A stretch of DNA of 64,000 nucleotides, from the NCBI GenBank assembly GCA_025677815.1, contig JAIXMP010000004.1, positions 868,001 through 932,000 on the forward strand, read 5' to 3'. The translations under genes and the position numbers were made by a program. The DNA is from Phascolomyces articulosus (lineage: Eukaryota; Mucoromycota; Mucoromycetes; Mucorales; Lichtheimiaceae). Shown here piece by piece: positions 12,856-25,401 of the stretch. The notes under the pieces were generated by a model, which saw only the letters and a program-made list of their open reading frames with translations, made no database searches and was not told the origin of the DNA. The first letter of the stretch is position 1; every line of letters begins with the position of its first letter.

Positions 12856-13941
12856 TTAATTATTTTCCTTTGCCCATAAATCAGCAAATCGAGTCATTAA
12901 TCGTTGCAAATCATTAGCTCGGTTTGCACTTGCTTCCAAGACTTCAGCATGATTTGCCTTAACCAATTCTGTATCAATTTCATCATCCACAACAGTTTCG
13001 ATCCCCATTTCAGCCAAAACCTCCTTTTTGGCATCTTTACCCCGAGCTGTGACCACAGGATTCGTAATCAAACTAAGACCAAGAACCTTCATGTCAGCAT
13101 GACGGGCTACCAAGACCTCGTGAACAGTCGACATTCCCACGACATCAGCACCAATTTCCTTCAAGAATCGTGCTTCGGAACGACTTTCATACATGGGACC
13201 CGATGAATACGTATAGACACCTTCCCGGATATCATCCTTGGAAATGCCTGTCTCAAAGGCGGCTCTAAATGCCAATTTACGTAAAGCATAAGTGTAGGCA
13301 TCTGAAACAGGTGGGAAGCGGGGACCAAAAGATTCTATATTGGGTCCAATCAATGGATTTTGCGATGCCATAGCAGCTAACGATAAATGATCATTAATCA
13401 CCATTAAATCGCCCACCTTGAATTCAGGATTCAAGGCACCACATGCGTTGGTAACAACCAATGTTTCTACTCCCAATAGTTTCATGATGCGTACGGGGAA
13501 TGTACATTCTTGTGGAGAGTAACCTTCGTATAAATGAATACGGCCCACCATGAATACTGTAGGAGTCTTTAATTCACCAAGGTAACCAAATACAAGTTTT
13601 CCGGAATGACCACTCACTATGATTATACATTGCGTATGTGTATGAATTCACAAATGAACAATGGGATTAGCAAAAATAAATACGTAAAACTTGTTGCTCC
13701 ATTATATACAAAACATAGCAACTCCAAAAACTTGTCTTTTTATTTTACCTGTGCTAGTCACGAAGCCAGGAATGTCACCATAAGGAAATTCGACTTTGCT
13801 AGATTGGTCAATAGTATCGACAAGACCACCTAGACCAGAACCACAGATAATGCCAAGTCGAACATTATGGAAATGGGCTGGTAACTTTTCTTTTAAGAAA
13901 TTGTAACTGCAATTATAAGTTGTTTCAGAAATGAATACCAT
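12856..13941 (-). CDS. PNP1: Purine nucleoside phosphorylase
   Basis: This trimeric (low-molecular-mass) PNP cleaves inosine and guanosine with phosphate to give ribose-1-phosphate and the base, in cytosolic purine salvage. Two exons (13941-13749 and 13616-12856) join in phase to 317 residues. Family marks are GSGLGG near residue 35 (phosphate loop), the join giving STVSGHSGKLVFG, the TNACGALNPEF block, GPMYESRSEARFL (substrate Glu), the GADVVGMSTVHEV block and SLITN. The usual family wording is STVPE and TNAAG; here His replaces Pro and Cys-Gly replaces Ala-Gly, which look tolerable. The start is the first ATG in frame; the open frame upstream has no ATG. Confidence 0.95.
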
Positions 13942-15499
13942 GGTTGTGTATTTACGTATGTTTATACGTGCAAGAGATCGAGATGGAGGGAGAGGGAACA
14001 AAATAAAAGAAAGAAAGAAAGAAAGAAAGCGCGAGGTTTACAAAAGTAGAAAGAATTATGCGCTTATATTTAAATGAAAGTTGAGTTGCTGGTGACTGGG
14101 TCTCGCTCAACATATTTATTGCACAGCATACAAATGCTATCGCTGGTTGTACAAAGGTCAGGGACGGCGCACAGGGAAAATAAAATACCTGGTATCTTTC
14201 GGTATGGTGCCTAAATTTAGGAGTCGAAATATCAGTCGTTCACCAGTTTATAAAGTTTCAATGCATATATGACCGTGAGTAAAATAATCATAGTGCTTTC
14301 CAGGAGAAAGTATTTTTTTTTAAATACATCATGTACCATGTTTCGTTATCCTGAAAACAATACATCAAATAAAAAGAAAAGACACAGGCATTTTGAAGAT
14401 AATGAGACTTTAATAATCCTTATTGAATTTGTTGTAATCAAAATTACTTGCTTCTTATCAATGATAATAATATTACCCCGAAACTGATTGTTCGATAGAA
14501 ATATAAAAAAAACTGTGGTACTCTTTCTAATATTCCATTAAAATAAGATCCCATTACCTTGCATTTGCTGCCCATCTGGATAATACTTTCCATATTTAGC
14601 CCTATTTACATATATGCATTACGATCTCTCACTAGGTACGCCGAAAATATGTTTTTAGGTTATCGGGAAGCTATATATTTTGTTATATATTGATGCCTGT
14701 AACAGTTTAGCTTGGTATGATGATTTTCTAATTATGATAACTCTAAACAATAACCATAAAAACTTTATCCAGATTTTTTTTTGTTAATCTTTGTGGTCAA
14801 TGCTAGTGCTTTATAAAAATAGAACTAATAGTTATTAGTATATTACGTTATGTGGAGCAGATTTTATAAAGGAAAAGGTAAGCCATCCAAAACATTCGCA
14901 AAACAATTTTTCAAATTCCAAAGATAGGGAAAGGAGCTTATTATTTCTTGGTATGTTAACTTACACTTTATACCTCCCTCTTCCCCTTTGTAAACAAAAA
15001 TTGCATGTTCCTCTCTGGTTATGGTACGTAAGTTGATCAAAATATAATTAAAAAAATACCACGATTTGAGGATTTCAACCAGCGCTTTCTTAAACAAATT
15101 ATAGATACTAAACATTTTGACTATTTAAAAGAAGTTTTATGAACAGAGTATTATGTATCAACTGTCAAATAATTATATATAGCTATTAAACAAACAATAG
15201 TTTATAGTCTATTTTTCTCTCATCTCAACAATGTATCCCCTACGAACTCAGCCAGTTCCCTTGGTTTATTATTCTAAAGTTTGTGTACTAGTTTCTTCAC
15301 ATTTTGAGGGGAAAGTATAATCATTTATTATATGAGATATATATCCAGCCTATATAGTAATCAACTAGTGTGTATCAAAACATCAACAGGCAAAATTTTC
15401 GTAATATGATCCTTCTAATTTTATGTTAATAAAACTTTATTTCATAATTATTGCTTTTGTATAATACTGCTATATATACACATAGATCCTATGCGTCCA
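13942..15499. other. Intergenic, no gene seen
   Basis: The PNP promoter side (13942-14300) has a GAAA microsatellite near 14006-14029. The rest is AT-rich. The ORFs at 14269-15115 are short and lack recognisable motifs or flanking exons. I see no RNA gene or transposon relic here. Confidence 0.5.
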
Positions 15500-17626
15500 T
15501 CAGTCAAAGGTCATTATTCTATAATGCATTTTCGGCCTTTGCTTTTTTGGTCCAAATATTTTCTTATATAATTCTAGATGTCGTGTCCGTATGTGACGCT
15601 TCAATGAATCTTTCCTTGAAAAAGTTCTTCTACAAGCATAGCAAATTTTTTTTCGAAGATAGGTAATCATGTGCATGATAAAACTTTTTTGGTGACGCAG
15701 CAATGAATCTTTCCTTGAACAAATATTTCTACAAGCAGAGCAGGACGTTTTTGGACAACGCTCTTGGTGACGTGCCCGAATGTAAATTCTAGAAAAACCT
15801 TTGTGACAACCAAAGCACTTAAAGGACACAGGATGTGATGTGCTTACTTGATGCTTCATGTTTCTTTTGCGGGGGACGCATTTCATACAAATATGAGATT
15901 GAAGTCTACTACTGGTATCATAATATTTAGTATAATTGATAAGTATCCTAGCATCGTTAACAGATTAATTCTCACTGCAATACCTTTTCATGGAGTCACT
16001 ACTATCCCCACTTCCTTCTTTATCATCGTGCTCTTTATTATTTGATAAAATTTGATTCGTAGTGTCAGCTCTCCAACTTGACCATGAAGGATAAAATTCT
16101 GTGACATCCTGATTTCTGTGAGTATTAGATGCTGTTTGTGTAGGTAATCGGGAAGCGTTCTAGTCAAAAAATTAAATAATTGATGTTAATATATATAAGA
16201 TGCAATGCTATGATCCTTCTATAATACATTTGGTTTAAAGTATTTCAGGCATTTTAAAAAACTTACGTTATGCACATTCTTATGCTGTAAAGATAAATGC
16301 TGCTCTTGCTGTGTTTGCTGGTGCTGTTGACTTTGATTAATCAACCGTTGCGAGTTCGTCTCAAAGACATCAGCAGGCAAATCTGTTGACGTGGATGGCG
16401 TAGCTGTCTTGTCTGTCAGCTGATAAAGTTCGACTGAAGTGTCGATACTATTAGAGCTTGTTCCCAAAACATTTATTGTATAGCATGCGTCGCATTCCAG
16501 ACCAATTATTTGAAATATTTGCTGGTGGGATGATACCTTTCCAATCATTGTTACATTGTTCAATGATTGACAGCTGTAGCATTTGAAGACCAAACTTGAT
16601 GGAGTATCTGCTGTCACTTTATCAATATCGTTGTCTTGCTTGCAAGTATCAGCAAAACGTTCAGTTGATGATTGGCTCCCTGAAGAAGCTTGGGCAGTAT
16701 CATAATAATTAACTTGTTGGAGAGGATCGTTGTTATGTCGCTGGAAAGATTTATCCTTTTCGAGCTGCTCTTGAAACCCTACTGGATATTAAAATTCATA
16801 AACTTGTTAGTTTTTGTGAAACTGGCTAGAAATAATTATACTTCGCCTACATAATTGGTCCTTGAAGGTATTAGCAACAGAAGTGTTATCTGGTATATTA
16901 GCTTCATACTCAGGTTGCTTCAGTTGTTGATCAGTTAATAAATTGTCATAGCATTGCTGAAAGATTGATGAGACGTTTAAATGTTGGTCTTGCTGATTCT
17001 GGAAGGAGGAAGATGTGTTCTTACTGAATTTGATATATATACAAGATTTCAGGTGAGAATTGTAAGATGGAATTTTAAGAATCATATACACTGAAAATAA
17101 CCTTACTTTTCATTACTGACACTAGCAAAAGTCTTATTGACCCATCGGTCAAAGTTTGAATCGACTTGGAATAGATTTTCTGCAAAAATATATAAAGATT
17201 AGTCGCCAGTGAATAATGTTTCAAAATAACAATAAACAAACACATACCAAACTCTTCATTAGGTAAACTTATCTTTCCTAGACATTGTGATTCTGAAGTA
17301 GGAAATGGTGAGTACCAGCTTATAGCAATAGAAAGTGAGTGAAAAGAAGCCTACCAAGAGTTTGCTGGCTTTGTATAATATCGTCCTGTAGTGTCACGTC
17401 TGTGTTTGTTTGAAAAAGCCCAGAGAATTGGTCTTGTTGGTCAAACGCGGGAGCTACTTATTAAAAAAGCATTAGTATCACTAACAGAAAAAATACAATA
17501 TGACTTAAATATCAAACTGGATATACAATATTAACCTGAAGTACCATTCTTCTGAGTATAATAATCATTTAGTGGTTTATTTGAGGGACTATGATCAAGA
17601 TAACCATGCACAAACGTATTCATCAT
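15500..17626 (-). CDS. Zinc-finger protein, C-terminal fingers and CxxC module (paralogue B)
   Basis: A chain of eight exons starts at tandem ATGs (17626) and reads in phase through blocks ending near 17536, 17375, 17250, 17105, 16850, 16267 and 15960 to a TGA at 15500. The middle is Gln/Ser/Thr-rich. A module C-x2-C-x25-C-x2-C starts at VFKCYSC (about 16595), and the paired module is also present in paralogue C. The C-terminal ~128 residues carry three finger-like units: CFGC...RARHQERC, CSAC...SRKDSLLRH and CYAC...SRKDSLKRHIRTRH; the last is a clean C2H2 finger. The second exon has a NAGNAG acceptor, so a one-residue variant is possible. The likely role is DNA binding; targets are unknown. 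It is divergent from paralogue C. Confidence 0.7.
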
Positions 17627-18142
17627 TAAATAACAAGCAATGAATGAGAACATGTATACATATTAATTATATACTTCTATCTTTATAAAAAAAAAAGAGT
17701 ACACTTACTATCCATTCATGTGTGTATATATTCACGGTGGATCTTTTTTTTTTTTTTGAATTTAAAGATTAATAACAGGAAGAAATGGAGACGGATGAAA
17801 ATAATACTGCTTTATTTATTAAAAAAATGATCACATGGACCCTTCTATTGAGTGTTTACAACTTTCGCTTGCGGATACAGTGTTGTTTGTACATGTGATA
17901 CAGAAGAATTGTGGTTCATCCTTTTTTGTGCTGTTGTGGGTTTACTTTTTTGGATTCTGTATCATTGTGGAACTACTTTTTTTGGTTGTGGTTTGTTTGC
18001 ATGGTATGCGTTTTATTAATTAGACCCGCAATGCCGCAAATCGGGAAAGATGGGAAAGATCTTGTTTCCTATAAATATTTAACGTCAAAAATTAAGATCT
18101 ATTAATCGAAATCATTTTTATTACTTTTATCATCCAAGTACA
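17627..18142. promoter_or_regulatory. Shared upstream region of two divergent zinc-finger genes
   Basis: About 515 nt separate the start of paralogue B (-) from paralogue C (+), so this is probably a bidirectional promoter. It holds a T-run at 17744-17757 and AT-rich stretches near 17640-17700. The ORFs at 17835-18105 are open but have no protein resemblance I recognise and no splice context. Confidence 0.4.
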
Positions 18143-19959
18143 ATGCTCAAACCAAACAAACAAAAGAGAATTGAAGAAAACCCAATCTTCACAAGAGATG
18201 AAGTATCAAACCAAGACTTACATCACATTCATGATGGGTATTTACAGCTCCTCTTTTCTATCTCTTCTTTCTATTGTTAATAAAAAATAACACACACTTT
18301 ATGTATGTGCATTGGTTACTGTATATTTTAATTTACTATATTATTATACTGACATTCTATAGTTACATTAATACACTACAACATGGCGACGACCAAATGC
18401 TTTATCGTCGTTGCCAACATAGTAGGCAAGAAGACCACCGAGGTAATATTTTTTTTTACTAAGTTTTATAAAAGTCTTCAAAAATAGATTACTTATTATT
18501 TTAAAATAATCAAAGTAGCAGTTGGTATCTTGAAAAACAAACCACCGCCATGCATGTTTTTTACCCCAATCTCGAGTAATACTGGTAAGCCAAACGTTTT
18601 TTATAGAATCGCGGGGGGGTTGTACTTGCTGCATTGTATGCTATTATATGCAATAATAACATTACTGAGGTGAACGTTACACCAGGTGATTTCACTACTA
18701 CACCATCATATATCAAAGATGTCGAAGGGACTGTATCCAAAGAAATTCCACAATGCTGTAAGTTGCCCATAAATATTATTAAATCAAACATACAGCCAAT
18801 AAATATAATGCTATTTTAAAGATATCAAATTGTAACAATAATATTATTATATCATAATATATCTAGTGGTTTTCAAACAACAACAAAAACAGGTAGAGAA
18901 TGCTTACCAAGCATGTACAAACAATGGCTCTACACAACCAGCTGATATGACTGATTCTATTATTGCTACCCACCAATCCGCTATGAATCATTTCATCCAA
19001 ACATCTCCGACAAAAAGAGCTGCTACCTCTTTGGACAGCAGCTATAATGCTCAAGACTTCAATATCAACAGTAGTACAGTATCAAGTGCAGTGACATTTG
19101 GTTTGTTTTTCCATTGTCATATTTGTCAGGAAATGAAGTTTGTCGACCCGATGGATGATTTACAAGCACTTTGCCAAACAGTATATGAAACCGGTTTTTC
19201 AGTATGCAATACATGCCACTATCTATATCATGATGATGTACAGCAATTGTGTATCAATGCAATTGACAACTATGGATGTATCCCATCACATTTGCAAACT
19301 AACAGCAACACACGGACAGTACCAACACCAGTGACAGTTTCTCCTCATTATGATAGTTCTGCTATGGGCCATCAATTTCAGCATCAAGAGAGACAAAAAC
19401 ATTGCGAGGCAAGTATTAAATAAAATACGAAATACGAAAGAAACAATTTGAGGTTATATAGTAGTTTTTTATATAGTTTTTACTGACACCAACAATCTAT
19501 ATATAGGATAACGCCACTTTTCCATCAGAAATTCAGGTGGTTACACCTTCTATGCAACAAGAGGAAAATCATCAAAACTTCACTACGAATCCATGTTGTG
19601 GTACCAATAGTGTCGCCTTTAATCCACCACTAGAGAAGATTGAACATGAGCCCAAGAAAGAAAATGCTCATTGCTATAAAAATTCAGGCACTGGTGGATC
19701 AAGAAGTCACGAACGACAAGGAAAAATGGGTGGTCGTATTCAGACTACTACTGAAGCATACAAGTTCCGGTGCTTCATACCAGGTTGTCCATCAAAAAAA
19801 ACTTATACTCGCTGGGAAGACCTGGTTAAACGACATATCCGTGATGAACATGATAAAGTAAACCCAAAGGACCCTTTTGTATGCAATAACTGTGGAAAGC
19901 GTTATTCCAGGAATTACGTATTATTGCGCCACAAACGCGAATGTCGTTCATCGAACTAA
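18143..19959 (+). CDS. Zinc-finger protein, C-terminal C2H2 pair and CxxC module (paralogue C)
   Basis: Exons run from the ATG at 18143 through 18365-18445, about 18520-18590, about 18684-18760 and 18868-~19411 to a last exon ending at 19959, all joinable by phase. A central module C-x2-C-x26-C-x2-C (from FFHCHIC, about 19108) matches the one in paralogue B. The C-terminal ~70 residues carry two C2H2 fingers: CFIPGC with TRWEDLVKRHIRDEH, and CNNCGKRYSRNYVLLRHKREC. The linker is Gln/Thr/Ser-rich. The last intron is ambiguous: either a GC-AG intron (donor GCAAGT at ~19408) or a GT-AG intron ending ...CCATCAG; both keep the frame. It is likely a nuclear DNA-binding regulator; this is inference. 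Confidence 0.72.
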
Positions 19960-20856
19960 AGTTCCTTGTGCAGCAACTAATATACAGTGATTCATTATAA
20001 TATCATAAAATGCTCATAGTAGTGTATCTCTATATATAACTCATAATAAAATTTTATTATTACATAGTGTAGCATGTACATCGTTTTTCAAAGTGCATAA
20101 TCTAATTATACGTTGTGATGGATGAAGAGGCTTTAAAGAGAAGTCTCCTCGATATGCAAAAAAAGCGTTTTTTCTTTGGAAATCCATAGTATATAGTTAA
20201 TAGAAACTTTTTCGTATATGGCAACGGGATTTGCAGCTATCGTAATTAATAATAATAAAAACTTAAAGATTCTTCACAGTTGTTTCATCGATTCAATTTA
20301 AAACAAAATTATGTTTTCAATCATCTACCACAGAACTTGTATTAATTTTCGTTTAGTTAAATATTCTAATAACTTTAGTTAATACATTTATTCGTAAATG
20401 ATTAAAATAACAACCATCTAGTATCAATGCAATTCTAATTAATTCGTATATCATTTTATATATAGAATGTATCTATTACATGAAAGTATATAATACCTTC
20501 CTTCAAGCAGCCTGAAATGTATATAAAAAATATTATACTCATGGTTTAGCAAAGACTCTATGCTGCTGGATCGGATTGCGCTGCCTTTATTCATTTTTCG
20601 TTGTTATTTTTGAACTTTAAATAATAAAGCATCACACTTTTCATCTACATTGATAAAAACCCATATCAAATATTTCATAAAAAGCAAAGTAAACCAAGTC
20701 GCTTTTGATGTGTCGGCCGAAGAGTGAAATACTCATTCCATGCAACTTTTTTTTTGGTGCCACCAACTTCCATTCAAAACCAGCATATGCAGCACAACAA
20801 CCCAATTGAAAAAAATGGTGCCTCGAAGAATTCTTTTATAAGTCTTTCAGAAAACC
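19960..20856. other. Intergenic, no gene seen
   Basis: AT-rich spacer between paralogue C and the VPS68 gene, which are co-directional. No ORF of note, no tRNA-like structure and no clear repeat. Confidence 0.5.
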
Positions 20857-21793
20857 ATGGACGCTTTTGATAACAATAATAGTATATTTATATGTGGAAA
20901 ATTTCAATGTTGTGGAACTAAAGGACGACAATTTGGCGTCTACTTTGCTGGCATGTTGGTAAAAACTCTTTTTTACCCCTCACTCCCCCTCTTTTTTTTC
21001 CGAATGAAGTCAATGATTGCTCCAATAGAAAAAAAAAAAAAAAACTCACGAACTTTTTACCCTATATTTTGACAGTTTGCTCTGGGATGGTGGATGTTTG
21101 TAGATGGATTAAGTTTTTCTTCCATTTTACCGGATCGTAAAGCATATGCTGGTTTTGAAGATTGGGCGCCTGGCATCGTCACGACACTTGGCATGTTTAT
21201 GCAAGTTTACTTTTTTTTTTTGTTCTTTGTTCCTTTTTCTTAAAGCTAACGTTATTTTATACAGTGTCAGTTTGATTGATAAAGAAGCTTTAAGAGGTTC
21301 CACCTTTGATGAAGGTATTCCATGGCGCGCCCGTTTGTTTCTTTTTATGGTTTGTATATTTACAGATATGAAGGGGAAGAAGGAGGATATATATATATAT
21401 ATATATATACATTTTTAGTTGATAGGAATTTCTTCTACATATAGGGTTTCGCTATGATGGCAGGTGGATTTGCTGGATCTGTGGTAATGTATAACTATAT
21501 GTGTATGAGCTTCAAGGTTTTCAGAATAGGGGAATTCTAACAACAGTTCTGTGTATTTAAGAGCGTCCTTGTGGTAAAATATATTATGCACGATCTGGAA
21601 CCTATAGATTCTTATGTTGGTATTTGTGCTGTTGTTCAATGTGGATTAATTATGCTCAGGTAAACAGAATAGTTTATTCTTAATTCAAAATGGTTTTTTT
21701 TTTTTTTTTTACGTTTGCTAATAATAATTAATATTTAGCACGGCTGTGTTATGGATCTCACAAGACGTAAACGAAAATCAGCTCGGCATCTAA
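20857..21793 (+). CDS. VPS68: VPS68/TMEM50 (UPF0220) family membrane protein
   Basis: Six exons (20857-20958, 21076-21200, 21265-21349, 21445-21483, 21562-21659, 21739-21793) join to 167 residues. Family features are the second-exon block with ALGWWMFVDGLSFS, then GFEDWAPGIVTTLGMF, and the C-terminal hydrophobic helices with AVVQCGLIMLSTAVLWISQ. Four membrane segments are expected. In yeast the homologue acts with Vps55 at late endosomes in sorting to the vacuole; in animals it is TMEM50A/B. Intron 2 starts with GCAAGT at 21201 instead of GT; only this donor keeps the frame open into the third exon. Confidence 0.9.
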
Positions 21794-22189
21794 TTATCCA
21801 TTTTGAAACTATCCTGTGGTTGTACGCGTCAACCATTTCTTTTTTATATCAAGAATGTATAAAACTACTATTATATATATGTGTGTGTTTAATAGCATGC
21901 GCACATCCCTTATATAAAGACAAAAAAATGTTTTTTTTGACATGATGATACCATTTAAATTACCTAATTTACTTTTGTTATACTTACGATGTGTATTTAT
22001 GGATGAGTGGATTTGTGAGGCTATTGGGAAAAAATGGAAACTGACGTTAGGGTAAAATGCTGTTAATGAGGATATATATCTATCATTAAGTATGATTATT
22101 ACAAAAAAGATAAAAAGTAGTTTATATAGTATCAGTTATAGTTTTTCATTTTACTGTTACGTATATACTCTCTGATTTATTCCGATTCG

Positions 22190-22905
22190 TATATAATAGG
22201 CAGATTGGATTATTCTAAAGGAACGGAAATGGAAATGATCAAAAACCAAATATTGGATCAACAAAAAGAAGAGGAACAGATATAAAGTGTATATCATACC
22301 GGAGGTATAAGAGAAGAAAAGTATATATCGATATCCGTACCCAACATGTTACAGGGGACCAGTCGAATTTACCCAATATTGGGTATCGGGTGAAAATGAT
22401 TGGAATGAAGATCAAAAAGGACGTTGTATATTTTAAGGAGGAAATCAAACTTTAGCTATGATGCCTCAAACTTTATTGGATAAATTTAAAAAGGAAAGTT
22501 AAGGTATAGAGTTTATTATATATATAGTTTGATGATGTAAAAATCGAGATTCCCATAGCTATTACGTAGAACAGAGGGGGTCCAAAAAGCTCTTATTTAT
22601 ATCTCCATATATTCTAATAATGCCTTTTACATAGCGAATAGCGACTTGATCAACCTGAGTCCGGATACGTACGGACAATGTGTTTCGACTCATTGAACGA
22701 CGAGAACGACAAAATACGTAATTTTTTTGGTCTAGGTACTGTAGAACAAAATTTAGTCCTTTTGTCAATGTAGCTGCAAATGATTTACCTCAAGGAACCA
22801 CACTTTACAATGTTTGAATGGATGGGATTATATACTGAAGCAATTCATAATGGCTGTATAAGAGTGGATGATGTGGCCAGGTCATCTGAAAATATGTGAT
22901 AGTTT
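22190..22905 (+). pseudogene. Decayed trehalose-6-phosphate synthase (GT20) fragment
   Basis: Across several frames, blocks appear in the order of the GT20 C-terminal half. They are RLDYSKG (~22203; family VDRLDYxKG), KYISISVPNM (~22320; family VLIQVAVPSR), AFYIANSDL with LSPDTYG (~22623; family ALYxxSDxxLVTSxRDG), LSPFVNVAANDLPQG (~22752; family LSEFAGAAQSLNG), and EWMGLYTEAIHNG with DDVARSSENM (~22814; family PWNTEELAEAIH and DEVRRSNHEKM). Multiple stops and frame changes separate them. No block alone is decisive; the order and spacing together suggest a dead gene copy. Nothing comparable is visible upstream of 22190. Confidence 0.45.
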
Positions 22906-23352
22906 ATCTTAATCTATAATACTATCACCTTTTGCTACTAGCAGAAAAAAAAAGTATTTACGTATCCATTATTTATATAGAGTGTCATATCGATCTCTTT
23001 GTCGTGACTTAAGTTAACTATATGACTTTGGATTTGAATAATGAAGCAACCATCCATCATTCTAAATTACTTGACAAAAACTATTTGGAGTAAATTTCTA
23101 AAAGGATGTAGTACATCAAACAATGAATGATACTTTTATCAATAATAAAAATAAGAATAATAAGAATAAATAAAAAATAGTGAAGTGATGATAATAAATT
23201 ATACTTGTACAATATTAAAAAAAGTTATTACAAAGATTATTGGGAAGTGTTTTTCTTTAGTGGATTACATATATAAATAATGCGATTATGATATGGAGTA
23301 GTTTTGTCTAAACTATAAATGATGATGTGTTTTGATAAGAGGAAAAAATTAT
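22906..23352. other. Intergenic, no gene seen
   Basis: AT-rich sequence between the presumed TPS relic and the 3' end of the SPX-RING gene. It may hold further unreadable relic sequence. An AATAATAAGAATAA-type low-complexity run lies at 23140-23180. Confidence 0.4.
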
Positions 23353-25401
23353 TTACATGATATGGCACTGATGATCATGTTGCTGATTCATTCGCATCAG
23401 TTGCTCTTCGGTATATTTACGACCTGTCATGGCTTGAATATCCTCCAATGCTTGTTCATGCTCAGCTTCCCTTTTCTTTTGCTTGATTTCTCTGGGGAAA
23501 TATTGTTTCAAAAAGTTTTGCATTGGCATATCCAAATTACCTGAACTAGCAATTTTGACTGCGTTCTTGCGTCGACACATGGGACAATTTGCCATTTTCT
23601 TGCGTTGGGCTTTAATTAAACAACGAACACAAAATACATGTCCACATACGAGTCGAATGGGTCTCCAAGCAACCATCATGCAAACCGGGCATACTATATT
23701 GTAAAGTTTTAGTCTTTTTTTTTATATAACTTTAACCCCCTTACCCCTTCTTTTCGGGGTAAAACTTACAGTAATCATCAGGTTGTGGTATAATTGTCAT
23801 TAACCTATTCAACAGTGAAGCACAGAGGATATCGGCCAGTTTGACATTGAAGAAATGGGTGTTTTGAATAAATGTTGGAAAACTAGAACTCGCGCTATAT
23901 ATAAAAAAAAATTAATAATTGATTTTTAATCTTCTGAAGCTATACTCTATTTTCAATAGAAACAAACACTTACGTGAGACCGCTTCGTTTATCATGTTTT
24001 TTTAAAATCTTGGTTACAGCTGTTTGATTAAGTAGTTGATAATGTTTCATAGTGATTAATTCAGTGTTTAATGCAATAAATTGTTCAAACGTATCCTTGG
24101 AAGCCTTGCTTTTCAGCTGTGATAAAATATTCTTGTTCTTAAGTTGCGAAGTAAACCATTCCATTTGATCTTTTGATTTCTGGACAGAACGTATGCTTCG
24201 ATCTGATTCTACTTTTCCTCGAAAAATCTGTGCATCCATATAGAGATTAAAAATATTTCGCCATGCATACATATCTGAGACATGATTTGGAGAAGCCTAT
24301 ATAGTTATATATTAAGTACGGGTAAATAAAATCCCTAAATCAACATTTGTCTAGCCCTTTTTTTTCATTTTTGATCTATCAACTTTAACCCCCCAACCTC
24401 CATCTTCCTTTTGAAAAAGACTTACAACTTTGGCCATCCTTCGTTCAAGTTCATTCACATCATGCTCAAATTGTTGACTGTTTATGTCTTGAAGAACTGC
24501 TGCTTGATCCAATTCTTCCATTAACGCCGAAAAGAATTCATCATCACGTTCAAGTTCGATTACCAAGCTACGCATTGCCTTTTTCGGTGTAGATGCCGTA
24601 TCATCCTCGTTTTCATCACCACCAGTATCTTCATCCGTACTTCCATTTTCGTCAACGTCGTTACTACTCTCGACGTTCTTGTCCTTTTTTTCTTTACGTT
24701 TTCTTTTTTCTTCTTTTGGTGAAGATACAATTTCAATTTCACCATCCGTTGTCAATTCTGTGATCCGATCGGACGGGAGTGTATGATTCATAAGTTCTCG
24801 GAACAAAATAGCAGCATCACTTTGTCGACGCTTGGCAGAAGAGATCGATGTTGCATCATTGGAACGAACGCTTTCAACATCACTACCGGAACAAGATTCA
24901 ACTTCATCCGAGTCTGGGCAAGGAGGGACTGTATCTGCATTACGGATCAGGGTAAAAAAGTCGGTATCATTTTCAGTTCGTCGATAATGTAATTTTGGTC
25001 TTTTATCATTTGTTGTTGAGCCTTCTTCTGAATCCTTGGCAACAACACGATGGAGTAGTTCATCGATCCGAGATTGTCCAGGATCATAAATAAATTGTAT
25101 ACATGGGTGTACATTAGGTGGTTCACCTAGATATATGCATAAATATTAGAATACGGTTTTTTTTAAAGAGTGTTCTTTTATTTATACCTGCAAAATAATA
25201 TCGAATCTTGGGACCATTCTCATTATCAGAATTATTGTTTTTTAAACATTCGCGTAAAAATGTGGCAGATAAACCACGCCTTTCGATCTCCATGGCAACT
25301 TTTGCAATAAGCTTTTTAAGTGCCTTATAACGGATCAAATAGGGTCGCCATTCCGAAGGAATGTCTTCTGCTTCATTCTCAAGTTGTTTGCCAAATTTCA
25401 T
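23353..25401 (-). CDS. SPX-RING protein (NLA-like E3 ubiquitin ligase)
   Basis: Five exons (25401-25188, 25126-24426, 24296-23974, 23894-23770, 23693-23353) join to 567 residues. The N-terminus MKFGKQLENEA and the following WRPYLIRYKALKKLI are the start of an SPX domain. The SPX fold is interrupted by an acidic, Lys/Glu/Asp-rich insert (~150-300), and the conserved helices resume around residues 270-420. The C-terminal third holds a C3HC4 RING: CPVC, CGHVFC, C...C and CPMC. SPX domains bind inositol pyrophosphates and report phosphate status; plant NLA pairs SPX with RING to ubiquitinate phosphate transporters. An E3 role in phosphate signalling is therefore a reasonable inference. It lies just downstream of the PPN2-type gene on the same strand. 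Confidence 0.9.

Noticed and set aside
17835..18105. Overlapping hydrophobic ORFs on the + strand
   Set aside because: They lie in the divergent promoter between two zinc-finger genes, are T-rich by composition and have no splice partners or recognisable family.
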